Positions 50,197-61,484 of a DNA stretch of 64,000 bases are shown here, in pieces. Source of the stretch: Rhizophagus clarus (Eukaryota > Glomeromycota > Glomeromycetes > Glomerales > Glomeraceae). The translations under genes and the position numbers were made by a program. The notes under the pieces were generated by a model, which saw only the letters and a list, made by a program, of their open reading frames with translations, did no database searches and was not told the DNA's origin. The stretch is taken from assembly GCA_015698045.1 (NCBI GenBank), contig BLAL01000218.1, positions 992,001-1,056,000 of the forward strand. Reading direction: 5' to 3'. How positions within the stretch are numbered: the first letter of the stretch is position 1; each line of letters opens with the position of its first letter.

Positions 50197-51626
50197 TTAA
50201 ATACCTTTTTTATTATTTTCAATCGGATTACCTTTTTTTAAAAATAAATATAAGAAATTACTTAAATCTGCAAATCGAATAGATATGAATAAACCAAAGT
50301 TCATACCAAATTCTGGAATAGTACTTTGACTTTTTAAGCTTTTTGTAAATCTTGCAGATTTTATCATAGTACTTAAAGGTCGACTTTTATAAATAGCACC
50401 TGAATTCTTTGTTGCTATAGGCCCAATGTCTGGTGAATTTATAATCTTAGTTTGATTATAACTTTCAGCCTGGTAATACAATTTACTTCCATAACGGGTA
50501 AATTTATCGCAAATATCGCGAGCATTTGGTCTTTTATTTGGATCAGAATGCCAACATTCTTGCATTAATTCAATATAACCTTCAGGTGCATTCGTGACAA
50601 TTGGGGGACGAAGACCATCACATATTTCAATAATAAGATTCGTATCATGATTTTTATCCCAGAATGGTCTTCTACCTGTCATTAATTCCCACATAATCAT
50701 ACCAAAACTATATATATCTGATGCTTTAGTATATTTTTGTCCTTGAAAAATTTCTGGAGCGACATAAGGAATGATACCATAAACTTCATTATCACTATCT
50801 GATAATTCAATTGCGGACTTACTTATTCCAAAATCGCCTGTTATTGCAGTAGATTTGTATTTACCTTTTGTTTCTATACTGAAAATATTTCCACTGTGGT
50901 AATCTTTATGGATAATGTTTGAATTATGTAGATCTTTTAGACCTTCGATCATGTCAAGCAATTTCTTTAATTTAATTTTCCAATTAATATTAAAAAAGTT
51001 CTTTGCAATAAAACGTGATAGGTCTCCTGATTCATAATAATTTGTAATTATTATAAAATTTTGATTAATGGAATTTTGAGTGATTCCAAAATACTTAGTA
51101 ATAAAATTGTAATTATCAATAGCAGTCATATTTTTTAAAATAAAATGATAAAATATTTTAAGCTGAAATAAAAGTTGTTAGTTAATTAGCTTAATTTATG
51201 TTACGGTTTTTGACCAAAAAAATGTTATACCTCATTTAATTCCTTAGGGACAATGTTTTTAGAATTGTTAAGTTCCTTGAGTGCAACTATCATTCTACCT
51301 CAGCGAGCAAATTCTTGTTTTTCTTCATTCCATTTATTAGATAATGGGCCATCAATCCAAGTAGCTTTATAAATCTTACTGAATCCTCCTTCAGCAACAA
51401 ATTCTATATCCTTAAATCTATTATAAGGAACAAATTCTAAGTTCGCTTTCCTATAATTATAATCGTAATTACTTAGCGTACTCTTTATAAAATCATCAAT
51501 AACTTTATTTCCACTTAGTGTGACTGTTTTTGCTTTGTAACATTGGTGGCAAATCCGATGAATTTCATTCACAACATTTCTTTTTTTCTTGCAATTATCA
51601 CATTTCTTAACTTTCAATTTAGACAT
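50197..51626 (-). pseudogene. Tyrosine-kinase-like protein kinase, almost intact but with one in-frame TGA
   Basis: Exons 51626-51231 and 51162-50197 join in frame to 453 codons. Residues 1-32 carry two Cys pairs (C9xxC12, C26xxC29), the zinc-ribbon-like leader of this AM-fungal kinase family. The kinase domain follows: glycine loop AEGGFSKIYKA (79-89), Lys117 in VALK, HKDYHSGN with Asp219, DFG at 242-244, APE at 267-269, SDIYSFG, and CWHSDPNKRPNARD. The tail SPDIGPIATKNSGAIYKSRP is shared with the decayed paralog at 53400-53500. The only lesion is TGA at 51302-51300 (codon 109) between the glycine loop and the catalytic lysine. At the 3' end the frame appears to run into a former intron after IPEFG, since the paralog continues KRKFNNNLIEND. 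It could be a very young pseudogene, a read-through gene or a sequencing error. Confidence 0.85.
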
Positions 51627-52965
51627 GTTTCGTGTTGAATGACTTTAAGATGTAAGTTCCTGGCTTGCACCCTCGGTCAATATATATAATATATCTGAAC
51701 TCAAATCCCAAGAGTTATCTGATAAATCAATTGAAGTATGATCCAAGGAGTATGTTATTTATAATAATAGGTCTTTATCATGATGCACGATTTAAAATTC
51801 TATATACAGTACATTAACCATATTTATAAATCAAGAAAGAAACCTTTGTAAAAATGTGTCATTAGTAGATACCATATATATGCATTTATTTGTAGTACGA
51901 TTTTGACCCGGCTAGCCAGTCGGAGATTGATCAATATTATTTAAAAAAGGAATTAATTGTCTTTTAAAAATTTTAGTTCATATTAATTTATTTTAGAAAA
52001 TATAAAATTCTTCTCTGATTTTTTTTTGTTAGACATAATTAATAATTCCGCCCGGTTAGTACAGGGATTTGTAAACTAAAATCGGAATTATAAAACTGAA
52101 TCGTTGGCATGTACATTCAAACTTTTGCCCTTTGTCTTTTTAAAGGGATCATCAGCCTAAAAGATAAGAAGGGCTCTAAAAAGTGAATATAATATTCTTC
52201 TATTATAACATTAATCTTTTATACTTAAATGTTCGAAATTCGAACTTTGGCTCTAACAGAAAACTTTGTAGTATACTAGTTACACGTAGTATGATTTGAT
52301 AATCCATTATTTTATAGGCCTATTTAAACACACAGAACATAATGAAAAATTTAAATTTTTTTATGGGGTAATAATATCAAATTTTTTATAATTATATTTA
52401 TTCTACGTTGAATATTTATGATTTTAATAAATGCAGTTAATGAATCATCTATCGTTCTGTTCGTTCTTTGTTCTTTCCTGCAAAATGATCGACTGCTAAT
52501 TTGGAAATACAATTTTCCAATTTTTACGAATCTATTGATGAGGAGTTACTAATATATATGATCCGAATTATTCAGGTTGACGAAAAAACTAAAGTTAAAA
52601 TCAATAAATAAATTCACATCATAAGTAAACTAGGGAACGGTTTCAGAACCGTTGTTAAGTCTGGAGCACAAATGTGACTAAATGAACCAATCACGTATCG
52701 ACTCAATTTTTGAGCGGGCGGACAGACGGACATTTTGTGTGACCTTTGCATAGAAATATATAGTCCTTCGTTACACTCCGGACTAATTAATCAATGATAG
52801 CGGTAGTATTAATTAATTTTTATATTTGAAGAAATTAAATATCAAAATCAAGCTCCGCGGTATAAACATAACCTATATATTATAAATAGGATTAATTAGT
52901 TTGTGAATTTTTTAATTGAAATAATATTGTCAATAATTCTAATTAAAGTAATTGCAGTATTTACT
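51627..52965. other. Intergenic, no gene seen
   Basis: Upstream region of the kinase at 50197-51626. AT-rich unique sequence with no supported coding blocks. Confidence 0.5.
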
Positions 52966-54005
52966 TACTATTATCATTGGTAGGTTTATTAGAATATACA
53001 TAATCATTAATATCAAGTTCAGGTTCTTTTGTTAAGTAATTTAGAAGAAAAAAAAAATAATAAATCTTAATTTGAATAATAAATATTGAGTTTATAAAAG
53101 AACAATATATGTATTTCGTACCATCTTCACGTAATTTAAATTTTTTAACAATTTTAGCGTATTTTTATTAAGAGTAATTGTTTGTATTAACAAAATTATC
53201 ATGAAAACAATAATTATAAAGAGTTTGTAATACCTTCATTATCATTTTCAATCAGATTATTATTAAATTTCCTTTTTCCATCTAAAAATATACATACATA
53301 TATATAAATTATTAGTTAGTCTTCTTAAATCTTGCGAATGCAGTAGAATAAAATAATTAAAATAACATTCTTACAAAGTTCTAGAATAATACTACTTTCG
53401 CTTTTTAGGCTAATTGTGGATTTTACAGAATTTAAAGGTCTACTTTTATAGATGGCACCTGGATTATTTGTTATGGGTCCAATATCTGGTGAATTTATGA
53501 TTTAGTTGGACTATCCTTTTCTTTAAAATGGCTTAATTACCATTCCAAAATTTGGACCAAATATCATTAGCATTTGGTCTTTCATTTGGATCCGAATGCC
53601 AACATTTTTGCATTAATTCAATATAACCTTCGGATGCTATCGTGACAATTGGAGGACGAAGACCATATTTCAATAGTAAGATCTGCATCATGACTTTTGT
53701 CCCAAAAAGTCGTCTACCTGTCATTAATTTCCACATAACCAACCATACCAAAACTATATATATGTATCTGATGCTTTAGTATATTCGTGTCCTTGAAGAA
53801 CTTCCGGAGCAACATAAGGAATGATTCCATAAACCTCATTATCATTATTTGATGATCAAATTGCGGATTTACTTATTTCATAATCACCTGTTACTGCAGA
53901 TATATTATTTTTACCTTTTACTTCTATACAAAAAGTATTTCCGCAGTCCACATATCATGTCCAACAACTTTTCTAATTTAATCTCCCAGCTAATATTAAA
54001 AAATC
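52966..54005 (-). pseudogene. Decayed tandem paralog of the neighbouring kinase
   Basis: Minus-strand blocks in changing frames: ISAVTGDYEISKSAI (DFG replaced by DYE, about 53870-53915), DNEVYGIIPYVAPEVLQG (about 53800-53850), then C-lobe pieces ending in GYIELMQKCWHSDPNERPNA (about 53560-53625), SPDIGPI and GAIYKSRPLNSV (about 53430-53500), then tail exons KRKFNNNLIENDNEG (53230-53285) and LTKEPELDINDYVYSN (about 52990-53040). The N-lobe and the catalytic loop are gone, and at least five frame changes or stops are present. Same orientation and order as the neighbour at 50197, so the pair arose by tandem duplication. Confidence 0.85.
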
Positions 54006-56819
54006 ATTTGAAATATAATGTGTGTTAGAATTATGATGTTCTTGCAGCAAAAAACAAAAATATTTTTTTTTTATCAACCGACTAATTAATCGGTTAAGGT
54101 TTTTATGATCGGTTCTACTTCTATTATGATGCGTATCTATTGCTGAATGTAATTTGAGACGGTGTGGAAGATTCGATTATATTTAATATCTTGTTAATTT
54201 TCACTTTTTTGAGGAAGACATAATTATAATAATATTTTTTTTTTCTTATTTTTTTTTTCACGTATTGATATAATGAATTTAATAAATAATTTTGGAATTA
54301 TTATACGTACTTTCTTATATTCATATTGATATAATTTTGTTGTAGTAAATGATAGAATTTTAAATAGTAATCATAAAGCTTCCTCTTCAACAGTGCTTAG
54401 CTCCTTTTTGAATATTTTATCTTTATGATATAATATATTACATGTCATATGTTTTATTGAATTGATAACATTTCTGAAAGAGTCTAATTCAGTACCACTC
54501 TTTATAATTTATGTACTATGGTATAACAAATTAAGTAGAAATATAAAAAAGTTATATATTTATTTATGTAATTTTGTGAAATAAATCATGTACCAAGAAT
54601 ATTTGGTATCGAGTGATCGAAATTTAATAAAATTTACTGATACCATTAGATTCGTCTCATCAAGAGGATTCGAATGGTAGCAATCACATTATTGTAGGAT
54701 CAGTATTTTCCGTGTAATTTAGACATCTTGTACAATATCTTTTGATCCAGTGATTATAAGAGCATTAATTTTAGCCAATTAGAATCGTCTTATCGAGACA
54801 ATTCAAACGATGGTAAATCCATAATGACGATTTCAATATTGACTGTGATGCAGCATCTTTAAGTTATCTGAACTCTATAATGATACACGGCAATAATAAT
54901 TACTTAGTAACAAGCTAGCATCAATCATTAAAGATATTATAGATAAGTTGTTATAGCAGATAGATCTGAACGTGAGCTTACAAAAACAATGAAATCGGCT
55001 TGAATTTTGAGAATCAGAAGTTAAGTATAGTACTGGTAGGAATTACTACGGTGTCTGTCAACAAACACTAACAATCACGTGATCCTGATTCTGAGTCCAT
55101 ACTAATAAATATAACAGAAGATTCATAAAAAAGTAGATGAGATTAGGAAATCAGAAAATTTGATTGCTGATTTTTAAATTACTAGACTTATAATAAGTAT
55201 GAACAAGGAAACTTAGATCTTAACGGTTATTGCTATTTTATGCAGCTAAAAAATAAATTATTAAAAAAAAGTATTTATAATCCTAATATTATTCTACGGT
55301 ACTATGGAAAGTAATGCTTGCCATATCGAAATCCTTTTCTTAAACACATTTGTTCGAATAAAACACTTCACATTTTCTGCTTAGATATCAGGTTTGTCTG
55401 ATTATAGTTGGTCCTCGATATACCGATATTCGACATACCGATGTACAGTATATCGATAACGATAAAATTTCACTTTTCGAGAAATAAGTAAACGATATTT
55501 TACACATATGGGATTCTGATGCATCGTTATATCGGGTTTAAATGTATATAATTTGTCATAAATGACGAATAAAATTGTCTACATTCAGTATTTGTAGCCA
55601 AGGATTAGATTATCCAGTTTTCACTTTTTTTTACAATTGCAGTATTTTTGCCCGAATAATCTTTATTAATAAACGACGATTAAAACCTGATTTCCTTATT
55701 TTTTTTCTTATTATTTATTATGTGATTTTTTTTTTAAAAAAAAAAAACTATATTTTTAAAGTAATATAAAAACTAAATATTAATAATTAATATTTTTTTA
55801 TAAAATATTCATGATGCAATTTAATACTTTAAAAGAAGTGAAGCGGTTTTAGACGATTCAAATACTCTTTTATTAATTTTGGAAAGTTAGATTTATATTT
55901 TCTGCGTAAGGAATTATGCAATGTATCATGATAACGCACACTAGGTTTATACTTTCTGAAAGACGCTTCAAGTAGCCATTCACTTTGAGTTTTTTAGTTA
56001 ATGGTACTTACATTTCTTTCTTTCTTTTTTAGATATATCAAAGTTTAAGTTATTTTACCCATGTTCTGAAAACAAATAATTGCTTAATTATGGAGTTTGA
56101 AATAATTTTCTTGTGATTGGACTGACTTATGTGTATGATAGATATATACATTATGTTTGAAAAAAAAGTTATTATTATGTATTCTGAATTTGTTGAATAT
56201 GAGCAAGTTATCATATTATCCATTCTATCCATTCTAAATAAATTATTTGTGAATGCTACAATATTTATTTAGTCGCGATCAAATAAAGGTAAATCGCAAA
56301 TTTCTCGAGATATCGTGATCGGCGCTCGTTTCACCGTTTTAAGAACGGCATAAAATTTTTCCGTATCATAACACTATGACCATTGTTTCCCTAATCATTT
56401 TTTCATTAGATTACGTATAAATCAAATCTATATTTGATGTATGAACCATTTTTGCCATATCGGATTAATGGATAACAGAGATAAAAATTTTATTCGAAAA
56501 AGGAAAAATCATATACTGTAAGTCAAACAAAGCTCATTTAAAATCTTTATAGTTCTTCTAATAATATATCATCAAATAGCCTTTGTTCATTATAGATCTA
56601 AATATTATAACAGGTTTGACTTATTATTATTTCCAATATTAGAAGTTTATGGTAAGATCCGTATCATTGCATCCTTCATTTTTCGGTATTCAATCGCAAA
56701 ATCGCGGAAGAAATAAAATTCATGCGTATATAAGATTCGAAATATTTAGATAGATTTATAAATAGACTATCTCTGAAAGTTGTGAAAATAAAATAAAAAA
56801 TTTTTTCCTTGCTATCAAT
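54006..56819. other. Intergenic, with one transposon-terminus-like patch
   Basis: No gene recognised over 2.8 kb. At 55411-55535 the sequence TTGGTCCTCGATATACCGAT followed by several ATATCGATA/CGTTATATCGGG words resembles the terminus of the inverted-repeat element at 59945-60317. The last few hundred bases are the presumed promoter of the first GIN1-type gene. Confidence 0.45.
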
Positions 56820-59258
56820 ATGCAGTTGAGTAATAAATATTATAAAACAATTATTTATTTAGTAAAACCTTTTTAATTTTTTTTTTTAATAATATTTAGG
56901 ACTACTGCTGATAATGGAAAAAACCAAAGCAAAGCCAACTTTACTGAAGGTGCTCGATTGAATGTTGGTCATCCGGTTATTCTTTTAGTAGGTAAAACAG
57001 GTAAGTGACCTATATAAATTTTCTGCTTTTTTCTTTTTCATATTAATCAAACGGTTAATTAGGTGCGGGAAAAAGTACTCTGGGTAATTTACTTCTTACA
57101 CAACCACATGATGAAGGACCCTTCTATGTTTCAGCAGATATGGTAAATGATTATTTGTTATTTATATTTATTTAAACATTTATTTAATCGTTTCGAAATT
57201 CAATATAACGAAATAGGATTCTGTCACGCAAGTATGTGGTACAGCAGCTATGTCAATCGATGGCATCAAGTACAACGTTGTCGATACACCTGGAATCTTT
57301 GATACTCAAAAAGTTACAGATGATGTACTTAAAGAAATCGCCAATGCTGTCAAGAAATGTGCATATGGAGTAAAAGCGATTCTTTTTGTTTTTGGTATGT
57401 AATAATATTATAAATAATACTCTATACTGAATTTTTCATTTCGAATTAAACTTTAACATTAATTTACAGAAGCAAAACGGTTTACTGATGAACAGAAAAA
57501 TGTTTTGGATGGAATAAGGAAATTTCTCGGAGAAGGTGCAACAAATTATATCATTGCTGTATTTTCCCATGCGACTAAAGCGCAGATCCGAGATAGAGCC
57601 ACTATGCGAAAAGCTTGGAATGGACCTGTTCGTTCATTTATTCAAGAAATTGATAATCGTTGGGGTATCTCTCCGAACTCTGATTATTATCCTCCAGATG
57701 ATCCAGTTCATAAAGCGAGATTGGGGGAGATCATGGCATTCATCAGTGGTATGCGAGGTGTTTATACTACCGAACAACTTGAAAAGTCTCGGCAAGAACA
57801 AGAGGAGGCTCGACGTAGAAAAGAAGAAGAGGAAAGAAGGCTAAAGCAGGAATACGAAGAAAAACTAAAAGAGAGTGCAAGAAAAGAATCTAATGAGGCC
57901 CATAAACAGAAAATTGAGGAACTTAGACAGGAATTTAAGGCGAAACAAGAGGAAGGAGAGAGGTTAAGGAAGAAAGAGCGAGAAGAAGCCGAAGAACGAT
58001 TTAGAAAATCGATTGAATCTCTTCAAACGGAGAATAAAATGCAACGGGAAAAAGATGAGAATTTAAGGAGACAAGAGAGAAGGGAAACTGAAGAACGGTA
58101 TCGGCGAGATTTAGATCTAATGAAGCAGGAGCACAGAGCGCAGCAGGAAAGAACTGAAAAAATGTTTAATCAAAGGATTCAAGAAGAAGAACGAAGACGT
58201 AAGCAAGATGAGGACGCAAGACGAGAAGAACGAAGACAAGCTGAGGAAATGTACAGAAGAAAGCTTGATGAAGTAGAAAAACAAAATCAGGAGCGAGATA
58301 ATAGTGAAACTTTTAGAATAATGCAGGAAATGCAAGAACGTGGACACCAAGCAAATTTAGCATTTACGAGAGAACTTGATGATTTGCGAAGAAGGAATGA
58401 CGAATATGAACGTAAACTTCGAGAAAAAGACGACGACGGAGGTGATTGCTTTTCTCTTGACACAAAGGTTCAACTTTCTAGTGGTAAATTTGTAGAGATG
58501 GCAGAACTTCAAATTGGAGATCGCATTTGCAGTAATGTCAGAAATGGAGAAAAGGAATTTTCTGAAGTTTACTTGATTTCTCATCTTGGTCATTATGATC
58601 ATTTTTTAACAATGGTTAAAATTGAATTCACAAAATCAGATGGACAAAAAGGTTTTTTTATATTCCGTTACCTTCGATTAAATTGTTAATTTTTTATTGG
58701 CAACTTAATGATAAATATTACATTTTTCAATTAGGTCAAATTCGCACAACACCTTCGCATTGCATTTTTCGCGAGGATATGTCGATCTTGTATGCTAAAG
58801 ATGTGGTACCTGGTGCGACAAAAATCTTAGTTTTGAATGAAACAAATGAACTCGTTCCCGTTGTTGTCGATAAGTTGATAACTGTATGACTCTTTCAACG
58901 ATCCTTTCTGTTATAATACGCCATTCATATTCTAATTTAAATTTACTTTTTAAATTAGGAAAAAGATACCGGTTATATCAGTTTCTATACTCGTACTGGC
59001 ACTGTGATTGCCAACAATGTCTTGTGTTCATGCTATGATGACTGTCCACCATCACAAACTTTAATGGACCTAGCATTTGCACCAATTCGTTTGTGGACTA
59101 AAGTATTTCCCTCCAATCATCGCCAGAAAGAACTTCATCCGTACGTAAAAATTTTAGAGACTATTTACTTTAACTGGCTCAATTTATCAAAGATTAACAA
59201 CTTTCCGATTGTTATTTTATTAATATTAATAATTGTTTTGTTTTTTACGGTTTTTTAA
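56820..59258 (+). CDS. GIN1: GIN1-type protein: AIG1-like GTPase + coiled coil + hedgehog-type Hint domain + C-terminal anchor (copy A)
   Basis: Exons 56820-56824, 56900-57000, 57063-57142, 57217-57394, 57470-58651, 58735-58883 and 58959-59258 give 664 residues; all introns are GT-AG. G1 P-loop GKTGAGKST (33-41), Thr66 of the AIG1 'SVT' G2 region, G3 DTPG (85-88) and a degenerate G4 FSHATKAQ (153-160) mark an AIG1/GIMAP-like GTPase. Residues about 220-440 are a Glu/Arg/Lys-rich coiled coil. Cys448 opens a Hint domain (CFSLDTKVQLSSG, then GDRI), block B has TTPSHCIF with Thr520/Thr521 and His524, and it closes with VLCSCY (586-591). The following LAFAPIRLW and HPYVKILETIYFNWL resemble the sterol/adduct-recognition tail of hedgehog proteins. 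The last about 18 residues form a hydrophobic helix. Glomus mosseae GIN1 is known with this combination. The 5-nt first exon is inferred by comparison with copy B. No signal peptide. Confidence 0.88.
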
Positions 59259-59944
59259 ATTCATAAATAAGTTTCAATAGCTTCAAAAGCTTTTATTTTC
59301 TTTTATGTGTTAAAAAAAATAAATAAAGAAATATTTATCATAATCCTGTTTACGTATCAGTACATATCAATTATTTGTATATCATTTGACTTTTAAACCG
59401 AACGAATTCTACTTAATTTATTTCAACGTCATATTTGTTTTTCTATTGGCTTTAAATTTTATGTATTTAAGGGAAATATTGGAATATTAGTTACGCATAT
59501 GAAAATGCGCTACAACTCCCATTATGCATTCCAAAATCATTTTTATTTTAAAAAAATTGATCTCTAAATCGGGTTGAAATGGCGTCGAACAGTAGACGAA
59601 TGATTATTAACAGCCGTATAGAATAGATTCCTCTAATTCGTTATTGTATAATTTGTCACATGTTTCGCGTGTTTGTTATTTACCGAAAGTAGCTGTCGAA
59701 TGCTGACATTAATAATTTCGATATTGTGTCAATTATTATAACATATTGTACTCAATATTCATAGAAAGAGTTTGAAAAAAAAAATTTATCAAACTTTATC
59801 ACATGAAAGACGCATGATTTTTTATCAAGAAACAATATACGATATAAAGAAACTTTGGTCATTTTCTAGCAATGATTAAGATTAAGATTGAACTAAATAC
59901 ATTTATATATGAATAAATTTGGTTTAATTAATATTGTAATACAG
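59259..59944. other. 3' flank of GIN1 copy A, no gene seen
   Basis: AT-rich sequence with AAATAAATAAAG near 59318 as a possible polyadenylation region. Confidence 0.45.
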
Positions 59945-60317
59945 TTAGTTGACCCTCGATATAAAGAACCCTCCTGTTTTCACCTCAATTCGTTATAAGG
60001 CTATAGCGAAAAATTTCAAAGAATTTAATTGGCTGATTCGTTATAACGAGAGTTTATATCGTATTTGATTGGTTAATTGTCACGTGATTAGATATATCAC
60101 GAGATCTTCCCCAGTATTAAAATTTGTCACCGTTGTCACACCATCCACATTTTTTTCGGGGTGTAAAATCCTATTTGTCACTTGCAATTTGTCACATGGT
60201 TGATTTCTTAATTCTGGCCAATTTTCATAATGCCGGCCAAAAATCATGTGGATGGAAATTTTTTGTGGCGTTACTGGGGTAAATTATCACGAGTTTATTA
60301 TATCGCGAGTTGACTAA
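59945..60317. mobile_element. Tc1/pogo-like non-autonomous inverted-repeat element (MITE)
   Basis: Left end TAGTTGACCCTCGATATAA and right end TTATATCGCGAGTTGACTA form imperfect terminal inverted repeats of about 17 bases, bordered on both sides by TA, the target-site duplication of Tc1/mariner/pogo elements. The termini resemble the 'GACCCTCGATA' type seen in pogo-like families. No transposase. A second small inverted-repeat element sits inside it. Confidence 0.6.
60109..60279. mobile_element. Nested 171-base inverted-repeat element
   Basis: Begins CCCCAGTA and ends TACTGGGG. Inside each end the pair ACCATCCACAT / ATGTGGATGG continues the inverted match with small gaps. Direct ATCACGAG words flank both sides (about 60096-60103 and 60286-60293), which could be part of the host element's duplicated target. 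It interrupts the larger element at 59945-60317. Confidence 0.6.
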
Positions 60318-60550
60318 TTTATTTTAATTATTTACTACACTTAACAGCAAATGCACTTGTGTATTAGTTTCTTGATAAATAAATATGAAATGAAATTATG
60401 GAATATTTAAAATTTTTATTAAATAATACAATAAACTGATAAAGCATGGTTAATGTAATTACTTAATGATGTTTACCTTAATCAAATCATAAAGTTCCAT
60501 GAGAATCTTTTTTTTTTTACATAATATGCTAATAATACAAAGTAAAAAAA

Positions 60551-61052
60551 GTACCTAGTGAACTGAAGATGGAATCATGTATCAACACAACAGTGACACT
60601 ACCAAATCAAGATTCTAAATTAGGAATTACTTTTTGCAGAATAAAAAAAAAATGATGCATTTTTTAAAACTTATAATACAATCGTAAAGTTAGTAATATA
60701 TAAATTAAAAAATCAAACCAATTCCATAGTAATCTTCATACTATATTAATTATAAAAGAAAAAAGAAAAAAAGGAGGAAATATTTTATAAAATAATATAT
60801 ATAGGCCCCATCAAATCAATTGATTTGATAGAAGTATATGCTCCAATTATTGCAAAATACTGTGTCATGCAACCATAAGGTTAATAATATATAATAATTT
60901 TAATAAACAAAATAAAGTCAAAAATCAAACCTTTTTATTTAAGACAAAATAAGAGTACCTAGTAACTGAAGATGGGATCAATGGATCATGCACTGACAAG
61001 ATAATGACACTACCAAAATCAAGTTTTTAGAGCAGGAATTATCTTCGCAAAA
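60551..61052. repeat. Direct repeat, two ~100-base copies ~400 bases apart
   Basis: GTACCTAGTGAACTGAAGAT ... GACACTACCAAATCAAG ... GGAATTACTTTTTGCAGAAT at 60551-60645 recurs as GTACCTAGTAACTGAAGAT ... GACACTACCAAAATCAAG ... GGAATTATCTTCGCAAAAT at about 60953-61055, with similar sequence in between (AAAAATCAAACC at about 60707 and 60920). No coding frame is shared. Confidence 0.75.
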
Positions 61053-61484
61053 TGGAAACAATATTCTTCATCATAAATCAATATAAAAAATATGTAAAAT
61101 TAGTATCCAATAATAAGGAAAGGTACATAGCTGATGCTTCCTCCAGAATCAACAGATCCTTAGTTAAAATTAGTAAAATTAGCAGCATAATTAAGTGAGT
61201 TATTTCATATTTACAAATGAATTGTAATTCGCTAGGAATATAATATAGAACGAGTGGGCGCAATAATGCTAACGCGTAAACTGTCATATATATTTATTTA
61301 TAATACGTAAAAATTTTTAAAATCAATGGAAAAACATGAAATTGAAATGAAGTATGTTCAATAAATACATATACTGTATATAGGTAATCTATTGATATAT
61401 GTAGACGAGATCAAAATAAATATTTCTTTATTTTTTATTTGTTATTTCACATGTATAAGAAAGCTGATGACACGCTCATAAATT
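61053..61484. other. 3' flank of GIN1 copy B, no gene seen
   Basis: AT-rich sequence. A 69-codon minus frame at 61078-61287 has no recognisable motif and is probably chance. Confidence 0.45.

Noticed and set aside
57536-58602. Alternative frames inside GIN1 copy A
   Set aside because: Shadow frames of the GTPase/coiled-coil exon; the true frame is fixed by the P-loop, coil and Hint motifs.
58447-59035. Interpretation of the Hint domain as a splicing intein
   Set aside because: The end is VLCSCY followed by a hedgehog-like tail, without the usual His-Asn end and following Cys/Ser/Thr extein start; the hedgehog type fits better.
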